Positions 1 to 19,900 of a stretch of DNA of 64,000 bases are shown in pieces (position 1 is the stretch's first letter; each line of letters starts with the position of its first letter). Where the stretch lies: positions 741,501 to 805,500 of the forward strand of contig JAOTON010000773.1 in NCBI GenBank assembly GCA_034440635.1, in the 5' to 3' direction. This stretch comes from Lepas anatifera (taxonomy: Eukaryota; Arthropoda; Thecostraca; Lepadidae). The position numbers and the translations under genes were made by a program. The notes under the pieces are model-generated. The model worked only from the letters and a program-made list of their open reading frames with translations. It was not told the DNA's origin and made no database searches.

Positions 1-6215
<6,215 letters not shown>

Positions 6216-6219
6216 GTGC

Positions 6220-6640
6220 ATCATCATCTCTGATGGCGACCCTCCTGCACTGATATTCATCGTCAGCCTGTGATGGCGACCCTCCTGGACGGATATCCAC
6301 CATAAGCTTTTAACAACACTCCTGCACTGGTTCCCACCATCAGTCCACCAGCCTCTGATGGCGACCCTCCATCCCGTGATGGCAACCCTCCTGCACTGGT
6401 CTGTGACCCTCCTACATTGATTCCCAGTAGCACCCTCTGATGGCGACCCTCCCACTCTGATGGTGACCTACACTGATTCCCATCACCACCCTCTAATGGC
6501 GAGCCTCCTGTACTGATTGGTGACCCTCCTACACTAATTCCCATAACCACCCTCTGATGGCGACCCTCCTGCATTGGCACCTTCCAACTGATTCCATCAC
6601 CACCCTCCGTTGGCGACCCTCCACCCTCCGTTGGTGACCC
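6220..6640. repeat. Degenerate minisatellite built on TGATGGCGACCCTCC
   Basis: About a dozen diverged copies of a unit like ctgatggcgaccctcctgca (with intervening ttcccaycaccaccctc) repeat with irregular spacing. The open frames on the - strand here (rich in GGSPSE and EGRHQR) are readings of the repeat, not proteins. Confidence 0.85.
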
Positions 6641-6920
6641 TGCCGCCGTGATTTGTCGCCGTTGCGTCGGAGCGGACGTGCGACTGCTGCTGCTGCAGCC
6701 GCCGCGGTGGTTTCACCGCGCTGCCGGATGTGACCTGGCCTCGGACAACGCCGCAGCTGACAGCTGTGCCCTGGGGCGATCCGGGCCGAACAGCTGGCGC
6801 TGGGTCCGGGATACTGCGGTCTCTTGTGTCGCCAGATGTGGCGAATCGGGTAGCAGGAGGAACCGCGGAGGCGAAGGCACGGGTGTGAAGTGGAGCGTCT
6901 GTCTGCGTCTCAATTGTTGG
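6641..6920. promoter_or_regulatory. CpG-rich segment, possible island or promoter
   Basis: The segment has a dense run of CpG and CTG/CGC triplets (gctgctgctgcagccgccg) unlike its flanks. It may mark an alternative cytohesin promoter. There is no direct evidence of a start site. Confidence 0.2.
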
Positions 6921-8564
6921 GTTGAAATGTCAGAACAGTTTCTCATTCCCGGCATTGTTCACGTGTGGCTCGAAAGTGACTTGATTTTTTGCTGTTTTGA
7001 TCATGGATTCCGTCTGTGTTAAAGCTGAATACCATGGCCATCTGCTCAGTGGCTACTCTCAGAGCCTTTTCGCAGCCTTTTTCACTTTTCATCCTTCAAA
7101 CCAGCATTGTGCTCGTTGCGTCTCTGCCACTCTCAGACTCTGGTGACGATGACAACGTTGCCGCCGTAGCTGAAGCCGTAGCCTCCTAACGCGACGCGAA
7201 TGCTACATCTGCTCCGAAGTGGGTCTCCCAGAGGTGACGGAAGGGTTGAATGAAGACCAGTGTTCGTTGCAGCCGCCTCAGACTACTGACTGTTTTGAAA
7301 CTGTTTCTTGCGCGTGATGTGCGCTGGGATTAATTAGGGAAAGTGGCTAGAGGAGGACGGCTGACTTCCTTTTTGGTGACGTGTGAGCTGGTGAATTTAC
7401 ATATGTGATGACTTTTGACGTGGTGGGGTCGTTGTGTCAATTGCCTCGTAGATTAGGGGAAAGGGTTAATGTGTTTTAAAGTGTACCCAGACTCATGGTG
7501 GGGTTGCGGGTTAGGTGGTGGTTTCAGACTGTAAATTCGTACCTTCTGTTTCCAGAGGATGGGCGTATGAGGTTTGGTTATGTTTTCTTTTATTTGACAG
7601 AAAATTGTTGGATTTCTTCCCTTGCGATCCAAGGGTGAATGTCATTATGAAATTGTCGAGCAGAAAACGGCAATTTGTGGTGACATAACTATTGATTTTC
7701 CGGGATGTGTTCACATGTTTTAAGCAATCTTCCCACAAACCTCTTTTCCAGCTGATTGTTGTATGTATCTCTAGACAGCACAAAGGCATGTTGTCGTCTC
7801 TGAATGCCGTTATTCAATGAACTCAGCGAATTTATGAATTCGGTTCGCCGGTGTGGTCGTCGGTATCGATGACTCATCCTGTCACGTGACCTTGAGACTG
7901 GATGCCAGCGGTCCACCGCCAACCACCGGACGAATTTCTGCAGAATTCACAGCTTCTGGAATCGAGTCTTTGGATCGGTGGTCCGACGCAATCAATACGG
8001 AGCCCGCACGTGCAGAGCCTCCACAGGGCTGGAGAAGCTCTGCACGTGCTGGCAGCTCTGCAGGGGCTGTGGCAGCTCTGGACGCTTGAATATTGGATGA
8101 TGTGAGCTTAAAAGTTTTGCCCGGGTGCTTGATGAACTGAATTATTACGCATGATTTAAGACCATAGCTGAAGAAATGGACCGGCGGTGCCTTTTCGGAC
8201 ATGACCGACGATTTAAGTGATAGGTTGCGTTATAGGATTGTGCAGTGGTGGGTGGTATCGTGTGTATTCTGGTCGTACTTTTTGTATCCATTTACTTGCC
8301 GCTTTATCTTCGCCTGAGTGGTATCTTGAACAGACCAGGAATTTAAAAGCTTGCGTCAAAAGCTTTTACTTGCCACCACTGCCAGTCCTGGTCCTCAATT
8401 CTGCAGTCTGCTCGGCCGAGACGTCTACTCAGATATTCCTCACAATTATGACGTCACCGACGCAATGTGGCCTCCTTGGATCAGATAGGCCTGGGACGAT
8501 TCCTCTGACGTAGGTCGGGAGTGGCCGTCCTTGGGCCGTGACGTCACACCCACGTGGTAGCTGC

Positions 8565-8916
<352 letters not shown>

Positions 8917-9246
8917 AGGGAACAGAGTGAACGTTGAAGTCAAATGTCTAGTATTGTTTTTGCCTGCCTTTGACGCGTCCTTTGAACTTCAAGACAGCTG
9001 CGTCTTGGAACTCCAATCACCGCGCCGTCATCTACACATCAAATAAGAACGGCCACCCTTTGTGTGCTGCCGACAGTTTGTTGGCAGTTGCTCTCTGGAG
9101 GCCCAGTGCGCCTGACTGACTCTGAATTCAATGTACCGTCTCAGACGGAGCTTAAGTGATGAGTATGGGCTGGGATCCCGACTGAGAGGATGATGGAATC
9201 GATCGAGTAGTCAACTTTTTCCTGTCACCTTGAAACTGGTGGCGTG

Positions 9247-9430
9247 GGGATGAGGTGGCTTACTGGATAGCACCCTCCTTGTCTTCTAAGCCACTGGTCC
9301 TGGGTTCAAGTCCCGGCGGAGCCTCTGAATAAATTGATCTGATCCCCAAAATCCCTTCCAACAGGGTGAGTGTTGTCGACGCCGTATGACCCTGGCAGTT
9401 GGTGCGTCGTTAAACCCCAACAATTATTAA
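9247..9430 (+). mobile_element. tRNA-derived SINE, subfamily 1
   Basis: The tRNA-like head has an A-box region (TGGCTTACTGGATAGCAC) and a B box GGTTCAAGTCC. The tail runs ccttccaacagggtgag ... ccctggcagttggtgcgtcg and ends in aattatt. It is the same family as 50679-50865. The head is pol III promoter-like, but this is a retroposon and not a functional tRNA. Confidence 0.93.
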
Positions 9431-10887
9431 ACCGGTGGTGTTGTTTGAACGTTGAGGGTCTGCTGGCGCGGTGCGCCGGTGGTTGCTGTCTCCACGGCGG
9501 GCGTCTGTTTATCACATCATTGGCATCCCTGCCGCAGCGGCATTGTTCTGAGAAATCCAGCTGCGCCTCCGGCCGCTTCGGCAACCTCCGTGGGTGTCTG
9601 GAACTGCTGGAACCGGCCCGCTCCTGGCTGGAACTGACAGCTCGACAGACTCTGGAGAGGCTCGAGTGGGTGCCTGACGTCCACTTTACATCGTCACCAG
9701 TTCTGGCAAGAGGCCGGGGTCGAACTCTGGGTCGCCGCTCCTCGTCTTAGGCGACTCTTTGTTCGTTGAAGCTCGAGGCCCGCCGGCTTGGGATGAAAAC
9801 CAGATCCTGGAAGCGCGGACTTCACCTGTAAGGCGTGTGACTCATGGTAGCCGTGTAGATGAGGGCCCAGTGAGCCATTTCTGGTTATCAGGACGAGTTA
9901 GCGTGATCCGCTTTGGCACGTGGCTCGTGCTATGTGGTGGACCAAGATCCATGGGCTGGTTTGTCCTAGATACCAGTGGGATTATTGCATACTGGCGGTG
10001 TCAGCTAAAGCTGCACCGGCCACGGCCCAACCCACGAGACATGAACGGAGTTGCCTGCCCACTGCTGCTGTATAATGTTGTGAAATCGAGTCTTGTTGTT
10101 ATCAAGTAACTGTTCCTCGAGGGATAGGCACCTGAATAAATCCAATGAGACACATAGTCCATTTGGACAACGTTATCCTGTGTTCAGCAAATGTAAGCAA
10201 TTTTATATTAAACTCGTGACAGAACGTGGGAATTGGATCCTAGTGTCCTGATGGTGGACTCTTTTTTTCTCACTCGAACTCTGGATATTTTGACGTGAAT
10301 TTTCCTCCAGAAAGCAGTGTAGAACTGATTTAGGACTGTACCTCGGTTCCATTCTGGGCTCTTCAGCTACCGTACACGGCCATTATCTCAAGCTAAGCAG
10401 AACAAGTGTTCTGTTGTTCGGCCAGCGTGGAGTCACGTTTTTGGTGTACGTCAGAGGTTTCAGCCCAGTGTTCCAAATCTCCGGGTGCCGTGTGGAGGGC
10501 AACAACCGGGGATGCTGCATTTTCCACCCACTTCTTTGCTATTTTTATTCAATTTCCCCACTTGCCTTTCCGGTACTGTCCTTTAAAGCACAATTCCATC
10601 ATCCTGGTGTATCCGAACGCATCAAAAGTATGGTAGTATGGTCAATGTTTATGGAAAATTCCTCCCTTAACTTTGAATAACTGCTTAATAAGACTGCACT
10701 TTCCGATAACCAATTTTGCGACACTGGTTCAGCCCTTCTACCCCTTCGGAATATTCAGCTTATAAATTGCAGAGTGGCAGATCACTCGCTGATGGGGCGA
10801 TCCGCGTTCTGATTAATAGCGAGCAACGCCGTGTTTTTAGTTATCATTCCGTTATATCTGCTAACATGCGTTTTCTCTCTGTTACAG
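9431..10887. other. Non-coding, no gene recognised
   Basis: Around 9700-9760 the - strand reads like part of another tRNA-like head (a TTCGA B box core). Nothing else is recognisable until the exon at 10888. Confidence 0.4.
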
Positions 10888-10952
10888 CAACTGAAGGATG
10901 AGATCAGCGAGGTTGCCATGGACATGGAGGCGGTGGAAACGGGAGAGGACGG
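10888..10952 (+). CDS. CYTH: Cytohesin exon 1 (in window): end of coiled coil
   Basis: The acceptor is ttttctctctgttacag and the donor is GG|gtaagt. The exon is 65 nt, enters in phase 0 and leaves two bases over. It encodes [21 protein letters not shown], which matches the end of the cytohesin N-terminal coiled coil (vertebrate form ...IQRLKDEIAEVANEIE). Because it starts mid-heptad with a clear acceptor, at least one upstream coding exon must exist. The ATGs at 10918 and 10924 are internal methionines, not likely starts. Confidence 0.93.
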
Positions 10953-13900
10953 GTAAGTGTGCCTTCTTCAGTGTCAAACCGGCCAAATGCTGGAGAGAAT
11001 TGCGCACTGTATAAGGGGCAGCAGATTGTACACTAACTGTGCAGTCTTGCCGCACTCGACTGTTGTGATTGATGCGAGAGATGGGTTCAAATACTTAACC
11101 GGCGTTCTTGCAATGAAGCTGGAAGTGTCCTTCAACAGTTCTTTTTTGACGACACGCCAACTGCTGAGGTCATATGACACAGACGTTCCTTTATGTGCAC
11201 TTCAGAGACGTCTATTCATTTGTGAGTCTACTTAAAAAGAGCTGGGGGAGGGAGAGGCGGCGTTTCCTGTCCCTAACGTGGTCTCCCTGCTGCTGGTTTG
11301 TGCCGTTGTCGCCGTCTTTTCCGGGCATACCCAGGTGTTGAGCTGTTTTTATTCTGACCACACCTTTATCTACGCCAAGTTTTGTCGTTGCTGCCCGCAC
11401 GGAAGGCTTGTGATGTGGCATTTCCTGTGTTTTTGCGTCTCCATTCTGGCGCGTATTCAGACTGGGGTACAAAGGAAGCCCCGGATGTCTGGACTTTAAC
11501 GTGACAGGTGTCTGTGGTGAAATGAGAAATATGCATGCTACTTTAACTGGAGAGAGTGGATTTAAAAGGGTCTGACGCTTCAGTTGGGTTGCGACGCGAT
11601 ACCACTATTGCACAGCAGACAGCTCAGAGATAAGAAAGATCCAGATCTTGTCAATCCTGGAAACTCGGGAGGGAGAAGATTGAATATTTCCAAACTGACA
11701 CTGGTGCCCATTGAAGTGTAAATAACCGGTTCAATGTAGCAAGGTAGCAAAACCTGGTGGCTGGCCTTCTCATTCTGTTCCTTGGGGACACATTTTGTGT
11801 ATGGTGCGGCTGAAAATGAATATTTTTCTGACCTGACAGCTCTCCGGTCAAACGTATTTGATGGTCTACTGACCGTGGCGTTGCACTGTCGTACTTTGTA
11901 TTTCTTAGATATTTGTGTAGTTCTCCGGTGCACAGATTCTGAGCTTTCCTCGTCAGATTTCACTACAACTAAGCGGCTTCATCGTTGCTTTGCGGTAATG
12001 CTGCATAGTTTCCTGGTCGCTTCTTTGATCCGTCACGAAATGTTCACCCAACTTATATTACGCTACTCCACGAGCACGTATTTAATACCAGTGATCAGAT
12101 CAGGGCGTAGCCAGGATTTCGCTCATAGAGGGCGGCACCCCGAAAGGGCCCCTGCGACAGCACCAAAGGGCCCTGATGGGTAAAAAGGCCCTCCTTTTAC
12201 AGAATAGAGTACTGAAGAGGGCTTAAGAGGGCCCTGCCTGGTATAAAATGTCACATTTGGCCACAGAGCATGGTGCGGGCGAGGGCGCTTCGCGCGGCTC
12301 CTTCCTCATGGAAGCCCTTCGGCCCTCAGGAGGGGCGGCTGTCCCTGCCCCCCCGGCTACCCCTGGATCAGATATGAATCGTATCGAAAGGCACGGTCGA
12401 ATACAGACTAACGGTTTGGGGGGGGGCCCCAACGGGGCCCAACATCGTGAAAAAAACAAATGTGTTTTTTTAGAAAATCAGTAAAAAATCTGGGGACTTG
12501 GGGGGCGGCAATTGCCCGGTTTGCGCCCCCACCACTGGATCCGCCAATGTCGAAAGCCATGACACCATTCCTCAATTGTTTGTTTTCCTGTTCGTGACCA
12601 GACTTGCGGTCCATTCGTTGGTTTCTCTTGTCCTCGTGTTTTCCGTCCTTGTCCAGTGTTGTTGTAAGCTCGGTCCATTCCCAAGCCTCCAGACCAGCGA
12701 CCATTTCGCTCATTCCCATATCAGACATACTTGTAGGTATGTGCGCCTTGTACGCTGCGTCGCACACACTCGAGGGCAGGCATCTGGTGCAGAGAATGAG
12801 AACTATGTTTGCTCTGAGTTGCGTTCTCGGTGATGAATCGCCACCACGTGGTACTCGTGTTGATCCCGCCATGATGAGGACCGTGTGAAGCGCCCCCAGA
12901 GAGCCGTGAGAAACATCCACCTTTTCAATGAGCCGGGGGTTGAGTCATCCAGCGTATTTACCATTATCCAGCTCTTCCATGTCGGAGCGATGACCCCCTG
13001 AGGTGTCTGTAGCTGTCTGGAACCGAGTGTTTTGGTCGCTGAGTCATCGACACCTCTTCCTTTCCCATCCATTCATAAAGGCTCGGCTAACCTTGACAAG
13101 GTTACCTGCAAAGGTACATATCGGGGAAAATCGTCGACAGCTGAGTCATCTTCAGCGCTGTACATCCATCATGGTTGCCATGGTTACACCGGGTAGTTGT
13201 TGCTGAGCTGTAGGCGCTATGCCAACTCGCACCTGCAGTGCCGTCTCCTCTCATCTCCCAGTCGCCTATTGAAATGTGTTGAAATGTCGATAAGGTCCTC
13301 CGGTGCATACGAGTGAGCGTTATTTACAGCTTTAGATTCGGGTCACGTTTGTTTTGCCGGAGGACATGTAACGGTAGCTGGTTTCGCAGCGATACTCGCG
13401 GGCTTAACACGCGGAGAAGCCTGTTGTTGGGAGTGCAGTAATGGGTGTTGGACACTGAGTAACTCGGTTCTCGTGGTCATTTGAGCTTTTAATAGGGTTT
13501 GGAGTATTCCAATGAGGTCATGCCTGGAGGCGAGATGAATTGAATGCTGCTTTGGAAGCAAACAGTCGGTACGACGTCTTCGCTCGTTATATTCTCTTTT
13601 TCCCACATTATTCGCGTTGGTATGAGTTAGTTCCCAATTGTATTTCCTCTCTTCCCCGTATTATTCGCCTTCATATGAGTTAACGCTGAACTGGCGTTAA
13701 TGGTTATTGAGCGAGAACGACGAGGCAGTGAGTGCTTCTACAACCAGAGCTCTAAGAACCTTGGCAAGGCTGTGGTTGACAGAAGACAGCGACCGGGAGA
13801 AAGACTGCGGTGCCGCCGAGCCAGAGATGCCACTTTTGGGGACCTGTGACGTCTGTTGGATCAGATCCAATCAACACGTGCTCAGGGAGCTTTGGATCCA

Positions 13901-16900
13901 TCAAACTTCGTTTGTGTGTTATATTTTGTTTCTCCAAAGCAAAACAGTTTTTCAGCGTTGTTCAAATTTTGCCTGACAATTGTTCAATTTTGTTCCAATG
14001 CTCTTATAATTAATCGAGCGGTTGAAGTGGGGCTGCACAGGTACGGGCGACCATTTTTATTTACGTCCAAACGGATATTGGGACAAGTAAAACGTTAGAA
14101 AGGAACACAATAAATGATGTTTTTCTTCTCACTGAAAGTCATCGCCGAAGATTGAGCCGGACTATGCTGACTTTAAACCTGGGGTTGAAGTGGCATCTCC
14201 AAGCTGCTCCCTGCTGGCGGCGCGGAGGTGGCGACCTCTGGTGGAATGCCGTCGGACCGGGGTATTACTCACGGTGGCTGTTGGGACGTCCAGACTACCC
14301 GCAGCTTCAGGATTAACTCGGAACAAACCGCGTGGCTATCCCGCTCACGAGAATTGCACCGTGTTTCGGTCACGGGCCATGACCGGGGAACATAAACATT
14401 GCTTGGTGTGAGACCAAAGTGATTTCCTGGACCGGGTTCTATATTAAACGTGAATTAGGTGTGGTATAAGAGGCATATTTACCCAGTGACGTGTCTTGAG
14501 GCGCACCGTGTCAGCCGAAGTTCTCATTTGCATGACCTGTTCTTCAATGGGACACAGCAGGATTGTGTGCCGCAAATGCATTCTCATGGCGAGTTCTTCA
14601 TACCCAGTACCTTCATTCTTCATATCCATCACAGATAGCTTCTCCACCTTAGATTAGATAAAATGTTTGCACTAAATATGGGGCTGTGAGTTATCGTTCT
14701 CGACCAGAAAACTCGCTCCTTTCAAAGTAAAGCCTCCAAGTACCCACAGCAAGGCTATCGGTCGGCGCAAAGCTAGCCTTGCTGGAGACGTTCAAATATA
14801 GCCGGCAAGTGGTTTCACCTCGATCGTCCTTCAGCCTGTTCAACCAACACGCCTGCAGGATACCTGGCCGCAAGTCACAGCAACAGAACGGTGTGTGGGC
14901 ACTCTGAATCAGCATAAAGCATTCGCGACGGAAATGAATGGCATTCTTTCGAGCGTGAGTCCGCGTCCCAAGAGGTCGCACATCCGTGATGCAATGAGAT
15001 GTGAATACATCTGATATGCGGATGGTGTTATTGGTCCCAGGGTTCGGCGAGTGTTCATCACAGACGCATCTGTGTTGTTTTTCGGTGGCTGGGATGGATG
15101 GGATTCGCTCGCACAGGCATCTGGGACTCCCGCTGTGTCCGAATCTCCTGGATGAAAGCCGGGCGTTTCGTGTTTGCTCACGGTCCTGAAGAGAATAGAA
15201 CCAGATGCTTGTGGTTCATTGTCTGCATTCTGGCACTGGTTCTCTGTGGAAGAGCGCTGAAGGCAGATGCCTGGACAGCACGGAGAGAAACGTCCCAATT
15301 AATATGTCGGGGAAACTGGATATGAATGAGATCGATGGCCGGTGTCTTGAATCGTCGTATTCCGGCTGTGGTGGTCTGATTGTTTTCATCGAGCTGATAT
15401 AGAGGAGAAACTTGACCCAACCAAACCATAGAACCAACTAAATTGCTATGCCTTTAACGTAGGTATGCTTTGTTTTTTCGTTGGCAGCAGCAGTGTCTCT
15501 TCAACGCTTTTGCACTGTTATTACCGGATGCAAACAGAAATTCCGTGTCTGAAATTCACGGCCGTTACAACGCTAATGAACCCCTTCGCCTTCGGTTTGC
15601 GTGTGGAGCGCTCCCTTTGTCTTTTGCCCTGACACCTGACCGGGTGAAGGCGTCGGTAGGTGCAGAGCGTGAGAACGGATGCGGCGTTTTTCCCACGCCC
15701 AAGTACGGCGAGCGGTCTGCTTTTGTTTGCCCCGGCACGGTGGGAGGTGTGAGCGAACCATGTGAATGTCGATGGAAAGGCACTCTTCTTGTAGGGATGG
15801 ATGGGAGGCACTTTCAGCCGCTCAAGTGTCGCATCGCTCTAATGGTGAACTCTTGTACTGTCAGAGAGCTTGTCTAAAGTGATAAATGGGATCTGGATAG
15901 CTAATACTCTACTTCGAACCATCTATTTTGAATCCCCTGAGCTTGCCACGGGCCGGATTCATTGAACGCCCAAGCTTGGAGACCCTTCATCCGTAGTAGG
16001 GTTCTAGTGATCCCAGTGAGCACCGTTTCCGGCTGGAAAGAACAGCGATGCCTCCGGCGTTCTTGGACCGGCGCCTGTCCATGTCCTGTCGGTTTTCCTG
16101 TAGAGATAACTGTGCCGGCTCGGAAGTCGCCGGTTCCGGCGATGCTCTGGACTGTCCGAGGATGGGGCGCTGATTGTCGCCGCTGTGGTCGATAGTGAGT
16201 ACGCTATCTGCCCCGTGTTTGGCACGTGCGTGGGCTTGGTGCCAGATTTGGTAATGCCATTATGATACATTCTTGAATGTGGCGGATTCGTGGCTTAGTG
16301 GATAGGATCAAAGTCTCCCTAAGAGGGGCGCGGTAGTGAAGTGGTCAGCGCAGCTGGCTACCACGCAGCCGACCCGGGTTCAAGGCCTGGCGGCTTCCCC
16401 GAACAAGGAGCACGCTGGCTCCCGAGAAACCCTTCCAACAGGGAAAGAGTTAGTGGCGCCAATATGGCCCTGGCAGTTGGTGCGTCTATAAGCCCCAAAC
16501 ATTGATTGATCGTCCCCTAAGCCTCAGAATAAGGAGCTCAATATTCCTTAATCATTATCTAATGATAAGGGCAATATACCGTGATACGGTTTACGACACG
16601 GCGGAGCTTCTCAAGAAGCTGATCTGATCCCCCAAACCCCTCAACATCCCCCAACAGGATGAGAGTTTGCGACGCCGTATACACTTGGTAGTTGTTGCGT
16701 CGTTAAACCACAACAATAATTATTTAGCTGAATAAAATGTAAAGAAACCGTGGCCGACAATCAGGACGAATAACCACCTTTCCCACGCAAAGAACGAAAC
16801 CAAATGTGTATTACAGGATTTGTGGAAACACGATAGAGTTGGGAGGATTGATGAATTAAATACATTGTATTCGGGTCACTTTTGCCCAACACCTAACGAA

Positions 16901-19900
16901 ATCTGTCTTTCTCTTGCAGGAAAGTGGATCAAAAGAAGAAGCAGCTGTCTATCGGACGGAAGAAGTTCAATATGGACCCCAAGAAAGGCATCGAATTCCT
17001 CATAGAGAAGGAGCTTCTCAAAAACACCGCGCAGGGTGAGGCATCTACTTAGAATGAGTAACCGTGATATGTGTTCTGTTCGTTTTCACATTTTCGTAAT
17101 GTCTTCTGATTGTCATGGTGTCCGATAAAAAGCGATCGGGGCCTGTCACCGACTACAATGATTGGAATCTGACATCGGCTACAAGGTTAGGTATAGATAC
17201 ACTGATATCCTACCCTAGAATTTGTTTATTTTAATTCCAGTGGAGATGGCTCCAATCACAGGGAAGTTCAGTGTCAGAATGATACGTTAAAACGTCATAC
17301 AACGCACAAACGCAGGCCAGTAGAAGTCAGATGCATGACAGGGTGGCAGAAGTGTGATGCTGAAATAGGGCTTATCAGGCAAAACTTATGTTTAAGAATC
17401 AAGGGCGAGGAAACTTTAAAAGTAAGAAACAGTAGGTAGTAATGTCAGTGCTAAATCTACAGTAAAATATGTTTCCCAACAATGCTAGACATAATCTAGC
17501 TTTGAGAGGGATGTTGCTACTTCCCAAAATTTTACCAGCGATGCTCCAATGACTTACTGCAGGCTCTCTGGAACTGAAAGGAGCGCGGTCCGGTATCTGG
17601 CTGTGAACTTTTCAGTTTCTTATCTCTGGCTGTTGACTAGAAATAGGACCATAAATGAGCTGAACACCAGCCTGATGGTCACTGTTTTACGGCATTTTCC
17701 CTCCATAAGCTTGTAGCTTTCCGCCGGTGACCCAACCCGCGTGTCAGTCCTCAGATTTGACTGTGGCTAAGAGTTGTTTTACTTGTAGCCCAGTTACTTT
17801 TGTTCTCGGAATTTGGTCGGATACTTAACCAGTATAACCTGAAAACACGGCGCTTCTTTGGAAATTTAGCTGTTTTGAGTCAAAACTTTTGACCTTTTCA
17901 GGAACATAATGCAAACCGTTGGTTGCTCGTCTTTGTCCGATTATGGCTTTGGAGTTCCTTTTGTCGTTAGGCCCCTGTTCGTTGTTCTGCTGAGTCTCGT
18001 TTGGCCTCATTTTAGAGCAGTGATGAAGACGAGACGTATGATAAGCCATAACCTAAGTCCAATCCAGCAAGCCGTTGGTCCGTTAACCATGTGCTCTGCG
18101 TCTCTGTCCACTCTGCAGCGGGCGCTTGATTTGAGAACTCCCCGGCGTCTGCCAGCCAGTGATCCGCGCCTAAAAACTGACAAATGAGCCCAAACAGAGG
18201 TCTGCGCAGAAGCACGTGACTGCAGTGAGGAGCCTGAGGCCTGGTTGGTGACTCAGAGGTCGTGACCCCGACCGCCTGAGAAAATCCTCAAACAAAACGG
18301 ACACGAACGTCTCGTGACGGGCCGTCATAAGCTTGACAAGGGCTTTGTATATGGAGGGAAATGCTGTGTTTAAGCCAGCGTTCTTCCACAGGTGCGAGAC
18401 CATTTTCACAACCGCTTTGAAATTTAAATATATATTTAATATTTTGCGCATCTGCCGCTCCAGTTCTGCTGTGCAGGCTCTTTCAACTCTCCGCCTGAAC
18501 AAACCTCCCTAAATTGTGTCTAAAATCAACTAAGGTTTACCCAAATCGGGGTATTATGAACTAGTTTTCTATCTCCCGACGGCACGCGCGCCTCGTGCCC
18601 CCTCCCCCTCCTTCCACCGGAACGCGCCTGGTGTCGGCGGCGCAGATGGTCGGAGGGTACGACAGGAAGACTGCGGTGGTGTGGTCCCGGCCACAGTGCT
18701 GGTGCGTCTCAGCCTGGTACTGCCGATGACGCATGCTCCGGCGACGCTGGAGGCTTTGGACCGGAAGGCGGAGGACGATTACCGGGACTTGGGACAGGGC
18801 TGCAGCTCTAACTCGTGGTTTATATTACAGCGCTTCTAGGCCAGGACATTTGTACGAACCAGTACCTTTTTTGTCCTCAGTCCTTCAGATTTTCATTCAC
18901 TGGGAGCTGTGTTCTTCTTGTTGCAGCAGCTGGTGTGCCCTTTACTGAATATTTTTGTATCCCCTGTTGTAGCCCCCAAGCCAGTTTTATGGGGACAAAC
19001 AGTAAACAAAGTTAATACGATTTGATTGAAAATAAGATGTTTGAATATTGATCAAAACATTATCTTGCCAGGGAGGGTAAACACTTTATGTCTGGCATGG
19101 AATCCGGTGGACGGATGTGGTTATCGTGTTGGGCGTCTTCCTCTGGAGTGACCAGATGTGTCATCGTCGCTGGGCGGCGCCATCTTGGCGGGGTCACAGC
19201 CGGCAGTGGGGTCATGCAACAGCACGGCGACTCTTTTGATAGGTCATCTGTGCTGACGTTGGCGTGAAACCCGATGTTAACGGTGAAATTTGTTAGTGGT
19301 TAAATCTTATATTCTTAGGAAGAGAACAGTAAGTACGCGTTCGCAAGCAAGGAGCAGGAGCATCTTCTTAAAGGAAATGCGGTGCAAAAACTACAACGAG
19401 GCCTTCAGGGCCTCAGTTCTTTGTCGTTTTTTTTTGTTCCTTTCCTCGAGAAGAACCTGTTATGTTAAGTGAGTGGCTTCGAGCTACCAGTTGACCTTCC
19501 TGTGATCTTCATGGTCCCAGCTGTTGTTATTTGGGACATGTGCCGTGGTTCAAACACCTGTGAGTAGGTATTACGCCTCACCTGCGTTTTAAGCCCGTTA
19601 TAACCAGCGATGATCTAACTCAGGGGCGGATCCAGGGGGTGGGGTAGAAAAGGTTTTCCCCAACCCCCGATTTTTACTGGTTTCTGTTAAAAAACGTACA
19701 TTTTTCACGATTTTGGGCCCCGTTGCCCCCTCTCCCAAACGATTGGCCTAGATCCAGCCCTGACCTAACAGACCCTTCGGATGTTACGTAGTTGGTACTT
19801 GCCCAAAAATTACTTCCGTTGCCAACTAGTGTTCGTATTCGTCTAATTTGTAAAACCACCTTTAGATATAACATGACCGAAAGTTCTTATATATTCAGAC

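Larger units (their letters stand above)
10953..16919 (+). other. Cytohesin intron 1 (5967 bp)
   Basis: It contains the two hAT-like elements near 12.1-12.5 kb and a nested SINE at 16.3-16.7 kb. Elsewhere I see no exon-like segment with both splice sites and family similarity. Confidence 0.85.

Noticed and set aside
9247..9330. Functional tRNA gene at 9.25 kb (also 16.35 and 50.69 kb)
   Set aside because: The A and B box-like regions sit at the head of a dispersed SINE with a shared non-tRNA body. The repeated copies and target duplications show retroposons.
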